Positions 1 to 7,081 of a stretch of DNA of 34,464 nt are shown here, one piece after another. The DNA comes from Gemmatimonadota bacterium (GTDB lineage: Bacteria > Gemmatimonadota > Gemmatimonadetes > Gemmatimonadales > Gemmatimonadaceae): NCBI GenBank assembly GCA_016794835.1, contig JAEUJL010000635.1:1-34464 (forward strand), in the 5' to 3' direction. The notes under the pieces were generated by a model. That model was not told the DNA's origin. It ran no database searches and was given only the letters and a program-made list of their open reading frames with translations. Both the position numbers and the translations under genes were made by a program. Position 1 is the stretch's first letter; each line of letters opens with the position of its first letter.

Positions 1-300
1 GCCGACCCGCACTTTGCGCGCGCCCTGCATGCGCTGCTGCACCACTACCGGTTTGCCCCGCGGGAGGACCGCGAACTCGCTGCCGTGCAGGCCCCGACCA
101 TGGTCCTGCTGGGCGACCGCGACCTCCTCGTGCGGTCGCGCGCCAGCGCTCAGCGGGCCCAGGTCGCCGGATGGCCGGCCGTGACGTTCTCCGGGGCGGG
201 CCATGTGCTTGCGGAAGAAGTGCCCGACCAGGTGCTCCAGCACCTGCTGCCGCACCTGGCGCGCCGCGGAGGGCCCGGGTCGGTACATTCCCCCGCATGA
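1..300 (+). CDS. alpha/beta hydrolase, C-terminal part (5' end outside window)
   Basis: The frame is open from base 1 to a TGA at 298-300, so only about 99 C-terminal residues are visible. They show the end of an alpha/beta-hydrolase fold: a hydrophobic strand leading into GDRD (the usual site of the catalytic acid) and, about 40 residues later, GAGHVL followed by an E-x-P (the usual site of the catalytic histidine). The nucleophile elbow would lie upstream and cannot be seen, so substrate and exact family are unknown. The next gene starts 17 bases downstream on the same strand, so they may be co-transcribed. Confidence 0.75.
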   Translation, partial: ADPHFARALHALLHHYRFAPREDRELAAVQAPTMVLLGDRDLLVRSRASAQRAQVAGWPAVTFSGAGHVLAEEVPDQVLQHLLPHLARRGGPGSVHSPA

Positions 301-317
301 GACGAGCTGAGTAGCGG

Positions 318-1595
318 ATGATCAAGCGCAGCGCCCCACGGGGAAAGGGCCGGGCCCCGTCGAGAAAGACCCAGGACGAAGCGAAGGTGCACGAGGCGGC
401 GGCCGAGCTTCCCATGGCGGTGCCGGCGGAATCGGAGGGGCTCCCCGCGCCGGTGGGGGATGCCTCCGCCTTCGCCGCGTTGGGGCTCCTGCCGGAGCTC
501 GTGTCGGCGGTGTCGGCGGCCGGATACACGGCCCCCACCCCGATCCAGACCGAGGCCATCCCGCTGTGTCTCCGCGGCCGCGATGTGATGGGGCTCGCGC
601 AGACGGGCACCGGAAAGACGGCGGCCTTCACCCTGCCGATCATCCACCGCCTCCATGCGGGGCCGCGGCGCACGCGGGCGCTCATCCTCACCCCCACGCG
701 CGAGCTCTGCCAGCAGGTCGAAGGCTCGTTCCGGAAGTACGGCCAATTCTCCGGCCTGGACGTCATTCCGGTGTTTGGGGGCGTGTCGTATGAACCGCAG
801 GAGCAGGCCCTGCGGAATGGCGTCGACGTGATCGTGGCCACGCCCGGGCGCCTCATCGACCACATGGAGAAGCGCAATGTGGCCCTCGATGAACTCGAGA
901 TCCTGGTCCTCGACGAAGCGGACCGCATGCTGGACATGGGTTTCGCCCCGCAAATCAACCGCATCGTGAGCGGGATCTCGCCCTACCGGCAGACCCTCCT
1001 CTTCAGCGCGACGATGCCACCGGAAGTCGAGGCGCTCGCGCGAAAGTACCTCCGTCGCCCGATCGTCGTGCAGGTGGGGCGTCGGTCGCAGGCCGCGCAC
1101 ACGGTGCGCCACGCGGTGTATCCGGTGCCGGGGTCGCGGAAGACCGCGCTGCTCGTGTCACTGTTGAGCAGCCACGCCATGGAATCGACCCTGGTCTTCA
1201 CGCGCACCAAGCATGGGGCCGACCGCGTGGTGCGCGCGCTGCACGAGGCCGGTGTCGAGGCCACGGCCATGCATGCCGACAAGACGCAGGCGCAGCGGAA
1301 CGCCGCGCTGGAGGCGTTTCGCCGTGGCGACATCAAGGTGCTGGTGGCGACGGACATCGCCCAGCGCGGGCTCGACATCTCGGGGATCAGTCACGTGATC
1401 AACTACGACGTGCCGGGCCAGGCCGAGGATTACATCCACCGGATCGGGCGCACCGGGCGGGCGGCGCAATCCGGCGACGCGTTCACCTTCATGGCGCCGG
1501 ACGAGATCGCCATGGTGCGCACGATCGAACGGGTGCTCGGACAACCGATCGAGCGGATCTCGATCCCCGGATTCGACTTCGGCACGTCGGGGTAG
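318..1595 (+). CDS. DEAD-box ATP-dependent RNA helicase (RhlE-like)
   Basis: This 425-residue cytoplasmic protein has the full DEAD-box set: Q motif PTPIQ around residues 73-77, Walker A AQTGTGKT 94-101, PTREL about 126-130, TPGR about 175-178, DEAD 199-202, SAT 230-232, ATDIAQRGLDI about 344-354 and HRIGRTGR 374-381. Such proteins unwind short RNA duplexes and act in ribosome assembly, RNA decay or cold adaptation. The helicase core starts near residue 50; the first 45 residues are a basic, low-complexity extension, so a start at the internal ATG near 414 is possible. There is no long C-terminal basic tail as in some RhlE and DeaD proteins. The family is certain; the RhlE-like subgroup is a judgement from the compact architecture. 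Confidence 0.95.
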   Translation: MIKRSAPRGKGRAPSRKTQDEAKVHEAAAELPMAVPAESEGLPAPVGDASAFAALGLLPELVSAVSAAGYTAPTPIQTEAIPLCLRGRDVMGLAQTGTGKTAAFTLPIIHRLHAGPRRTRALILTPTRELCQQVEGSFRKYGQFSGLDVIPVFGGVSYEPQEQALRNGVDVIVATPGRLIDHMEKRNVALDELEILVLDEADRMLDMGFAPQINRIVSGISPYRQTLLFSATMPPEVEALARKYLRRPIVVQVGRRSQAAHTVRHAVYPVPGSRKTALLVSLLSSHAMESTLVFTRTKHGADRVVRALHEAGVEATAMHADKTQAQRNAALEAFRRGDIKVLVATDIAQRGLDISGISHVINYDVPGQAEDYIHRIGRTGRAAQSGDAFTFMAPDEIAMVRTIERVLGQPIERISIPGFDFGTSG

Positions 1596-1665
1596 CCGCG
1601 GCGGAGCAGCGCCCACAAGCGCCGCAGGTCGCGCGCCCGCTCCTCGAGGTCATCCGTGACGTCGC

Positions 1666-2112
1666 TCATCGCCGGACGCGCCCCAAACGGCTGACGGTCA
1701 CCGTTTCGGTGGCCAGTCCGCGTGCCACGATCAGCCGCGCGTTGGCTGCGCCGTACCCCAGGCCCACCGGACTCCAGGCGATGGAGTCGCGCGTGGTGGA
1801 CAGCCTCACGCCGAACACCGCGCCAAGGTCGTGGACTGCCACCGTCTCGGTACCGGCGACGATGGACAACCGCGCGCCAGCCGTGTCCATGAGGAGCGCC
1901 GTGCGATGGCTGCGGCGGACGGCATGGTCGCGCGCATCCAGCATGGCCCGCACCGACTGGGCGGCGGCCCCTTCGGCGGCCAGCCGGTCTTGTGCCGCGC
2001 GAAACGGTGGGAGGGCCACGACGGCGGCCAGGCCGAGCAGGACGAGGGCGAGCAGCAGCTCGGGAAGCGAAACCCCGGGCCGACCACCTAACGATGAGTG
2101 CCGAGCGGGCAT
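1666..2112 (-). CDS. type IV pseudopilin, GspH/FimT-like
   Basis: The ATG at 2112 gives a 148-residue protein with a classic short class III prepilin leader: basic residues, then G-VSLPE with glutamate at mature position 5, then an unbroken hydrophobic helix (about 20 residues of L, A and V). Prepilin peptidase would cut after that glycine. The remainder, with short beta-rich segments, fits a minor pseudopilin that primes a type II secretion or type IV pilus pseudopilus. The frame can be extended upstream to a GTG at 2241, but that would give a 57-residue leader, so I prefer 2112. No other pilus or secretion gene lies nearby, so it is an orphan here. It is convergent with the helicase and divergent from the lipoprotein gene. 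Confidence 0.72.
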   Translation of the reverse strand: MPARHSSLGGRPGVSLPELLLALVLLGLAAVVALPPFRAAQDRLAAEGAAAQSVRAMLDARDHAVRRSHRTALLMDTAGARLSIVAGTETVAVHDLGAVFGVRLSTTRDSIAWSPVGLGYGAANARLIVARGLATETVTVSRLGRVRR

Positions 2113-2228
2113 GAACCCAAGCTGGCGCGCACGGCGCGGCCTGTCGTGCCCGATTCGCGGCGATGGGTGCCGGATCGAGGCAACGGAGGGCACTTCCCGC
2201 ACTCCCGGGTCGCCAGTAGCGTTGAGGC

Positions 2229-2477
2229 ATGCGCCCCTCACACCGTGCCGCGTTCGGCGTGCTGCTCTCGTTGGCCATGGCCTGTGGCCTGCCCCGCCAG
2301 GACGATCTCAACCTGGCCCAGCAGGTGGCGGAGACGACCGAAGTGCTGCAGGCCATGCAGGAGGCGCAGCTGGACCTCAACGACCGGATCGACTCGCTCG
2401 CCCGCGTCGTCCAGGTGCAGGACTCGCTCATCCGCATGATCGCCAACCTGAGCGGAAACCCTCTCCCTCCCCGCTGA
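2229..2477 (+). CDS. small coiled-coil lipoprotein, unknown function
   Basis: The product has 82 residues. A short basic start is followed by a hydrophobic segment ending in L-A-M-A-C at residue 19, which reads as a (slightly atypical) lipobox, so the mature protein would be lipid-anchored and about 64 residues long. The mature part is charged and heptad-like (many L, V, Q, D, E), consistent with one short coiled coil. I recognise no family. Its stop TGA at 2475-2477 shares its final A with the ATG of the selenoprotein gene (TGATG), so the two are probably translationally coupled. Confidence 0.65.
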   Translation: MRPSHRAAFGVLLSLAMACGLPRQDDLNLAQQVAETTEVLQAMQEAQLDLNDRIDSLARVVQVQDSLIRMIANLSGNPLPPR

Positions 2478-2713
2478 TGCGCGTGACCATCGAGTACTGC
2501 GTGATGTGAAACTACGAGCCTCGGGCCGCCGGTCTGGCGGTCGAGATTCGCACGACATACCCGCAGGCAACGGTCGAGCTGTTACCCTCCTCGGGCGGCC
2601 GCTTCGAGGTGACCTGCGACGGGGTCCCGATCTTCCAGAAGTCGGTCGTCCGTCGCCATGCGCACCCGGGGGAGGTCGTGAAGCTCCTCGCCTCGGTCGA
2701 TACTCCTTCCTAG
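2477..2713 (+). CDS. SelW-like (Rdx family) selenoprotein with in-frame UGA = selenocysteine
   Basis: Reading from ATG 2477 to TAG 2711-2713 with the UGA at 2507-2509 as selenocysteine gives 78 residues. The N-terminus is MRVTIEYC-V-M-U, the C-x-x-U (usually C-x-x-C) redox motif after a first beta strand, followed by NYEPRA. Further on come a second strand ending in LLPSSGGRFEV, then DG-x-x-IFQK and a C-terminal helix. This is the order and length of the thioredoxin-fold SelW/Rdx family, thought to act in thiol redox reactions. Downstream of the UGA the conserved residues continue in the same frame to the natural family end, which excludes a real stop. A hairpin with a GGUCU loop follows the UGA (separate entry). 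If the UGA were a stop, only a 10-residue peptide would remain. The start overlaps the lipoprotein stop (TGATG); pfkA follows 42 bases later. Confidence 0.9.
2520..2545 (+). promoter_or_regulatory. SECIS element for selenocysteine insertion (within the selenoprotein CDS)
   Basis: The hairpin begins 10 bases after the UGA codon. The lower stem CTCGG (2520-2524) pairs with TCGAG (2541-2545), the innermost of these pairs being G-U. G2525 is bulged. The upper stem CCGCC (2526-2530) pairs with GGCGG (2536-2540). The apical loop is GGTCT (2531-2535). A GGUCU loop on a short GC stem above a one-base bulge is what SelB recognises in the E. coli fdhF SECIS. The match in loop, bulge and distance from UGA strongly supports selenocysteine decoding. 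SelA, SelB and tRNA-Sec would be encoded outside the window. Confidence 0.87.
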
Positions 2714-2755
2714 TCCCTGCCCGAGTTCGCGCTTCCTGCCACACGACCTTCCATC

Positions 2756-3835
2756 ATGCGCATAGCAATCTCCACCGGTGGCGGTGACGCGCCCGGGCTC
2801 AACGCCGTGATCCGCGCCGCCGTCCTCAGCGCCACCAGCCGTGGCTGGGATGTGCTGGGCATCTGCCGCGGCTACTTCGGGCTGCTGGGCGAGGACGAGA
2901 TCATCCCGCTGACACGTGACCGGGTGCGCGGCATCGCCCATCTCGGGGGGACCATCCTGCGCACCACCAATCGCGGGAATCCATTCGCCTTTCCGGTGCG
3001 GCAACCCGACGGTAGTTGGGTGGAGATCGACCGGTCGGGGGAGCTGCTCTCGACCATCGAGCGGCTCGGCATCGACGCGATCATCACGATTGGCGGCGAT
3101 GGTTCGCTGCGCATCGGCCAGCAGCTCCACGAGCGCGGCGTCCGGATCGTCGGGGTGCCGAAAACGATCGACAATGACGTGGCCGGGACGATCACGACCT
3201 TCGGGTTCGACACGGCGGTCAACACGGCGATCGAGGCGATCGACAAGCTGCACACCACGGCGGAGTCGCACGAACGCGTCATCGTGATGGAGGTGATGGG
3301 ACGGCATGCGGGCTTCATTGCGCTCCACGCCGGGGTGGCCGCCACCGCGGACGTGATCCTGATTCCGGAGGTCCCGTTCGACATCGAGAAGGTCTGCGCG
3401 AAGGTGCGTTCGCGCGATCGCAGTGGGCAGCGCTTCTCGATCGTCGTCGTGGCCGAGGGGGCGTTTCCGGTCGGCGGGCAGGAGGCGATCATGGGATCGT
3501 CGCTCCCTGGCCAGGACAAGCGCGTGGGCGGCATCGCAAGCCGGATTGCCTGGGAGATCCAGGAGCGCACGGGCAAGGAAGCGCGCTCCCTCGTCCTCGG
3601 ACACCTCCAGCGTGGCGGCTCGCCGACGGGATACGACCGCCTGCTCGCCACCCGGTTTGGCGGTGCGGCGGTCGAGGCCGTGGAGCAGAAGAAGTGGGGG
3701 CACATGGTCGCCCTGCAGTCGCCCCACATTGTGGCGATCCCGATTGCCGACGCGATCGGTGCCCCCCGGCGCGTCGAGCTGACCCACGACATCGTGCGCA
3801 CGGCACGTGCGGCGGGCATTTCCTTCGGCGACTAG
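2756..3835 (+). CDS. pfkA: 6-phosphofructokinase (group III type, probably ATP-dependent)
   Basis: The 359-residue protein phosphorylates fructose 6-phosphate in glycolysis. Family motifs are all present: the N-terminal TGGGDAPGLNAVIR, GGDGS at 113-117, PKTIDND at 135-141 with the catalytic aspartate, EVMGRHAG at 179-186 and LGHLQRGGSPTGYDR in the C-terminal half. The residue matching E. coli Gly104 is glycine (G116), as in ATP enzymes, while the residue matching Gly124 is lysine (K136), as in pyrophosphate enzymes. This mix occurs in group III PFKs and leaves the phosphoryl donor slightly open, with ATP preferred. There is no strong Shine-Dalgarno before ATG 2756. It follows the selenoprotein gene closely and may be co-transcribed. 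Confidence 0.95.
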   Translation: MRIAISTGGGDAPGLNAVIRAAVLSATSRGWDVLGICRGYFGLLGEDEIIPLTRDRVRGIAHLGGTILRTTNRGNPFAFPVRQPDGSWVEIDRSGELLSTIERLGIDAIITIGGDGSLRIGQQLHERGVRIVGVPKTIDNDVAGTITTFGFDTAVNTAIEAIDKLHTTAESHERVIVMEVMGRHAGFIALHAGVAATADVILIPEVPFDIEKVCAKVRSRDRSGQRFSIVVVAEGAFPVGGQEAIMGSSLPGQDKRVGGIASRIAWEIQERTGKEARSLVLGHLQRGGSPTGYDRLLATRFGGAAVEAVEQKKWGHMVALQSPHIVAIPIADAIGAPRRVELTHDIVRTARAAGISFGD

Positions 3836-3949
3836 GGAACCACGGCACATCGCGGGCTGGCCCGGGTACCGGAGGTCACTGGGTGTCCAGCTGTCCGTTT
3901 GGGAGCGTCCCCGATGGGTGACGCCGACGGCGTCGGCACACGAGGGGAG

Positions 3950-3976
3950 TTGACAAGCGGTTCTGGCCCATATGTT
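3950..3976 (+). promoter_or_regulatory. candidate promoter for the small secreted protein gene
   Basis: A perfect TTGACA (3950-3955) is followed after 15 bases by TATGTT (3971-3976, four of six matches to TATAAT). This short AT-rich patch stands out in the 220-base gap between pfkA and the gene at 4058. The spacer is shorter than ideal, so the assignment is tentative. A 6-bp hairpin (3923-3937) lies just upstream. I see nothing else of note in this gap. Confidence 0.35.
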
Positions 3977-4044
3977 TAGCCCGCCCCAGCCGGGGCGACG
4001 CGTTCGGCACGAGCGGTGCATCAGGCAGGGGAAGCCGTGGCCCT

Positions 4045-4050
4045 GGAGGG
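4045..4050 (+). promoter_or_regulatory. Shine-Dalgarno GGAGGG deciding the start at 4058
   Basis: GGAGGG lies 7 bases before ATG 4058. The frame also opens at a GTG at 4016, but that start lacks such a site and would put 14 extra residues before the signal peptide. Confidence 0.7.
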
Positions 4051-4057
4051 CAACACG

Positions 4058-4375
4058 ATGGTGCGTTGGACGGTCGGTGCATTGACGGTTGGCGGACTCC
4101 TGCTTGCGGCATCGCCGCGGGCGGCGGGCGCGCAGCAATTGCGCTCCCTGGTTCCGGCGCGCCGTGAGCAGGCACCCGAAATCCCGCGCGAGTACCGTCC
4201 GCCGCGCGGGATGTGCCGCATCTGGATCGATGGCGTGCCCCCCGACAAGCAGCCCGCCCCCGTCGACTGTGCCACGGCGGTGAAGAACAAGCCGCGCAAC
4301 GGCCGGGTGATCTTCGGGGAGGACGCGAGGGAGGAGTCGGACTCGGGGAAGAAGGACAAGCCGAAGAAGCCGTAG
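4058..4375 (+). CDS. small secreted protein of unknown function with two cysteines
   Basis: The 105-residue product starts with a Sec signal peptide (MVRW, a hydrophobic stretch, then A-x-A with cleavage near AGA-QQ at residues 24-27), so it is exported. The mature part has a conserved-looking core, REYRPPRGMCRIWIDG followed by VPPDKQPAPVDC, with two cysteines about 20 residues apart that could form a disulfide. It ends in a very charged, lysine-rich tail. From memory, similar P-P-x-G-M-C-R-x-W segments occur in other small secreted proteins of Gram-negative bacteria, without known function. The start is chosen from GGAGGG 7 bases upstream. The helicase gene begins 27 bases downstream. Confidence 0.68.
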   Translation: MVRWTVGALTVGGLLLAASPRAAGAQQLRSLVPARREQAPEIPREYRPPRGMCRIWIDGVPPDKQPAPVDCATAVKNKPRNGRVIFGEDAREESDSGKKDKPKKP

Positions 4376-4402
4376 CGTCACCGCGCTGGGTTAGGTTGAC
4401 CC

Positions 4403-7081
4403 ATGCGCAGCAACGTTCGCGATCGCTCGCTCCCCCCGGACCACGAGGCATTCCTCGCGGCCAAGCCGCCAACCGGGCGCGTCATCATCATCGCCCCCAC
4501 GCGCGCCGCGTGCGAGACCATCGAGCTCGCGCTGGGGCTCCACATCGACACGGTGCTGGAGCGAGAACACGGCGAGGAGGTCCGGGCCCTCGCGCGCGGG
4601 GGGCGCGGGTTCGGGATCGTCGCCGGGACCGGCACGGGAAAGACGCTCGCCGTGCGTCCCATCGCCGAGGTGATCCTCGGCACGACCGAGCTGCGGGTGG
4701 GGGTGGTGAATCGCGAACGCGAGGCCACCCCGGAGACGCCGACGTGGAATGTCATCATCGTCACCACCGGGATCGCGCGCCGGTGGTTCATGGACGGCGA
4801 CATCCTGCCCGGCGACACGCTCGTCATCGACGAGATCCACCAGACCTCGGCCGAGCTGGAGCTGTGCCTCGCGTTAGGCAAGCGCGTGGGCTGCCGCTTC
4901 ATCTGGCTGTCCGCGACCGTCGACCCGTCGTTCTACGCCCGGTACCTGGAGGCCGCGGACATCGTCCACAGCACGGCCTTTGACCCGTCGCGGGCCGCCG
5001 ACGTGCGGGTGGTGCGCCGGGACCCGGCGGAGTTCCTCGACGACAAGTTCCTGCAGCAGGTGATGCGCGAGCGTCGCGGGGTGGGGATGTTCCTGCCGAC
5101 GCGCGCGGCGGTGGAGCAGGTCGCCGCGGTCGTGGGGGACCGGTTCCGCCGGATCACCAGCGCCTTCTACCATGGCGGCGAGCCGATCCGCGTGATCCGC
5201 CCGTTCCTCGAGGAGGGCGCGCCCAAGCCGTTCTTCCTCGCCATGACCGCCGCCGGACAAAGCGCCTTGAACATCAAGGGGCTCGATACCGTCATCATCG
5301 ACGACACCCGGTTTGCCAATGTCGTGGAGCGCGGAAAGAACGTGCTCACGCGCCTCCACCTCGGCACCAACGAGATCCTCCAGATGGCGGGCCGGGTGCA
5401 CGGCCGGGTGGAGGGCGGCCGGGTCTACCTGCTCACCGACCGCGACATCGTGTTCGCCGCCCTCCGGCCAACCCCGCCCGAGTTCCAGCTGGGTGGTGAC
5501 TCGGAGCGCGTGGCACTCACCTGTGCCGGGCTGGGCGTGCGGGCCGATACCCTGGACCTCCCCGTCCAGCTGGATCGCATCGCCTATCGCAAGGCGCTGG
5601 CGCGCCTCGAGGAACGCGGCCTGGTCGAGAACGGTCGTCTCTCGCGGTACGGGAAGATCGTGGAGTCGCTGCCGGTGGAACGGCCGTGGGCCGAGCTGAT
5701 CGCCCATGGCGAGGATCGCCTGATGCCGTACCTCGCCGTGATGGCGAGCATCGAGAGCCTGCACCGGATGACGCGGGAGCAGCGCGACCTCGAGGGGTTG
5801 GTCGTGGCCGGGAGCGATCACCTCACGGCCTACAACGTGTATGCCGAAGCCTTCCGCAAGGCGGGCTACCTCGGCGAGGTCTACGGCCTGCCCCGGCACC
5901 TCTTCGACGAGGCGATGATGGCCTCGTGGGCCGACCGCCGCGGTGTCCTCGTCAAGGCGGTGGAGGATGCCGCCCTGGCGATGGCGAGTGTCTGTCGCGC
6001 CGTCGGGGTCCCGCTGCCGGAGGCCATGCCGCCGGCTGATGAGGCGGTGCGCCGCGCATTCTGCGACCTCGTCGCTCGCATCATGCCGTTCGACCTCGTG
6101 ATCGACGAGGCGACGGTGGACGGGCAGGAAGCCCGCGTCTCGAAGACGAGTGTGTGTGGGTCCTGGGGGGCGGTCGCGGGGTCGCTGCGGTACTTCGCCG
6201 ACCGGTTCGGCAACCCGCGCGCGTCGATCGAGGGCACGCAGCTGCCGAGGGACCTCGTGCACAAGTACGCCGTCCGCGGGGCGGCCGAGGTCACCTACGC
6301 CGGCGACGAACGGCGTGACGCCGTCATCCGGCGCGAACGCGTGACGTACTTTGGCTTTGAGCTGGAGCGCGAGGAGACCTTCCTCGACGAGTTCCACGAC
6401 GAGGAGGGCGAGGCCGCGCGGCGCGCACTCGCCGAGGCGCTGGCCCGGGAAGAGGCACGCCACCCCGCCGTGCGCGCCAACCGGCGTGACATCGATGAGG
6501 TGCGTGAGTGCTATCGGCGGAGTGGCGGCGTCACCCCGCGACTCGGACTGGCGGAGCTGCGCGCGCGATATCTCGAAGCGCTGGCCGGTGTGCGGTCCGT
6601 GCGCGAGTACCGGGCGGCGGCGCTCCGGCTCGACCTCCGCGGGCTCGTGGACGCCGAGACGCGCGCACGCCTTGCCGAGCTCCCCGGCGAGACGCTGGTC
6701 CGCGAGCAGGCGGTCGGCATCGAGTATGACGTGGAGGAGCCCACGGACGGCCCGGTTGTGGGTGTCGCGCGCCTCGTCCTTCCGGAGAAGCTCGCGCGTT
6801 CGCTCGTGATGGAGGAGGTCCCGCGCCTCGATCGACCGGTGCGTTTCGTCGTGCATCGCGGCCAGCGCGGCAGCGTGCGCGCGGCGACCCTCGACGAATT
6901 GCAGGAGTTGCTCGACCGGCCGTGGTCGCCTGAGGAGACCAGCCGGCGTCGCCAGCGCGAGGAGGAGGGGCGCCGGAAGCAACGCGACCGGGATAACGCC
7001 CGCTCTCGCGGGGAACTGGACCGGTTCCGGCGGTCCCGGGACCGGTCGCGGGTGTCGCCGAAGCGACGCGGGAAGCGTTAG
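4403..7081 (+). CDS. divergent DExH-box (HrpA/HrpB-like) ATP-dependent helicase
   Basis: This 892-residue protein has Walker A AGTGTGKT (74-81), a DEIH box (143-146) after VTTGIARRWFM, SAT (170-172), a motif V-like segment (MTAAGQSALNIKGLDTVIID) and a motif VI-like QMAGRVHGR. The order matches DEAH/DExH RNA helicases. The middle (about 390-520) resembles their winged-helix and helical-bundle region (DLPVQLDRIAYRKALARLEERGLV). The C-terminus has an HrpA-like GIEYDVEEP-DGP segment and a final 50-residue tail rich in R, K and E that probably binds nucleic acid. Motif VI departs from the usual QRxGRxGR: its first arginine is methionine and one residue is inserted. A PTRAACETIELAL segment sits before Walker A rather than after it. 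Substrate unknown. Its TAG stop overlaps the stop of the convergent GNAT gene. Confidence 0.85.
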   Translation: MRSNVRDRSLPPDHEAFLAAKPPTGRVIIIAPTRAACETIELALGLHIDTVLEREHGEEVRALARGGRGFGIVAGTGTGKTLAVRPIAEVILGTTELRVGVVNREREATPETPTWNVIIVTTGIARRWFMDGDILPGDTLVIDEIHQTSAELELCLALGKRVGCRFIWLSATVDPSFYARYLEAADIVHSTAFDPSRAADVRVVRRDPAEFLDDKFLQQVMRERRGVGMFLPTRAAVEQVAAVVGDRFRRITSAFYHGGEPIRVIRPFLEEGAPKPFFLAMTAAGQSALNIKGLDTVIIDDTRFANVVERGKNVLTRLHLGTNEILQMAGRVHGRVEGGRVYLLTDRDIVFAALRPTPPEFQLGGDSERVALTCAGLGVRADTLDLPVQLDRIAYRKALARLEERGLVENGRLSRYGKIVESLPVERPWAELIAHGEDRLMPYLAVMASIESLHRMTREQRDLEGLVVAGSDHLTAYNVYAEAFRKAGYLGEVYGLPRHLFDEAMMASWADRRGVLVKAVEDAALAMASVCRAVGVPLPEAMPPADEAVRRAFCDLVARIMPFDLVIDEATVDGQEARVSKTSVCGSWGAVAGSLRYFADRFGNPRASIEGTQLPRDLVHKYAVRGAAEVTYAGDERRDAVIRRERVTYFGFELEREETFLDEFHDEEGEAARRALAEALAREEARHPAVRANRRDIDEVRECYRRSGGVTPRLGLAELRARYLEALAGVRSVREYRAAALRLDLRGLVDAETRARLAELPGETLVREQAVGIEYDVEEPTDGPVVGVARLVLPEKLARSLVMEEVPRLDRPVRFVVHRGQRGSVRAATLDELQELLDRPWSPEETSRRRQREEEGRRKQRDRDNARSRGELDRFRRSRDRSRVSPKRRGKR

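Noticed and set aside
1430-1669. Minus-strand ORF starting with ATGA overlap after the pseudopilin stop (MSDVTDDLEERARDLRRLW...)
   Set aside because: The overlap and first 25 residues look plausible, but about two thirds of the ORF is antisense to the conserved helicase 3' end, and I see no family. Too weak to list as a gene.
2506-2787. A 93-codon plus-strand ORF over the selenoprotein region
   Set aside because: It is in another frame, is arginine- and glycine-rich without family features, and overlaps pfkA. The frame with UGA as selenocysteine explains the region fully.
3923-3937. Hairpin GCCGAC-GGC-GTCGGC as a pfkA terminator
   Set aside because: The stem is only 6 bp, has a 3-base loop, no T-run, and lies about 90 bases after pfkA. 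Such stems are common by chance at this GC content.
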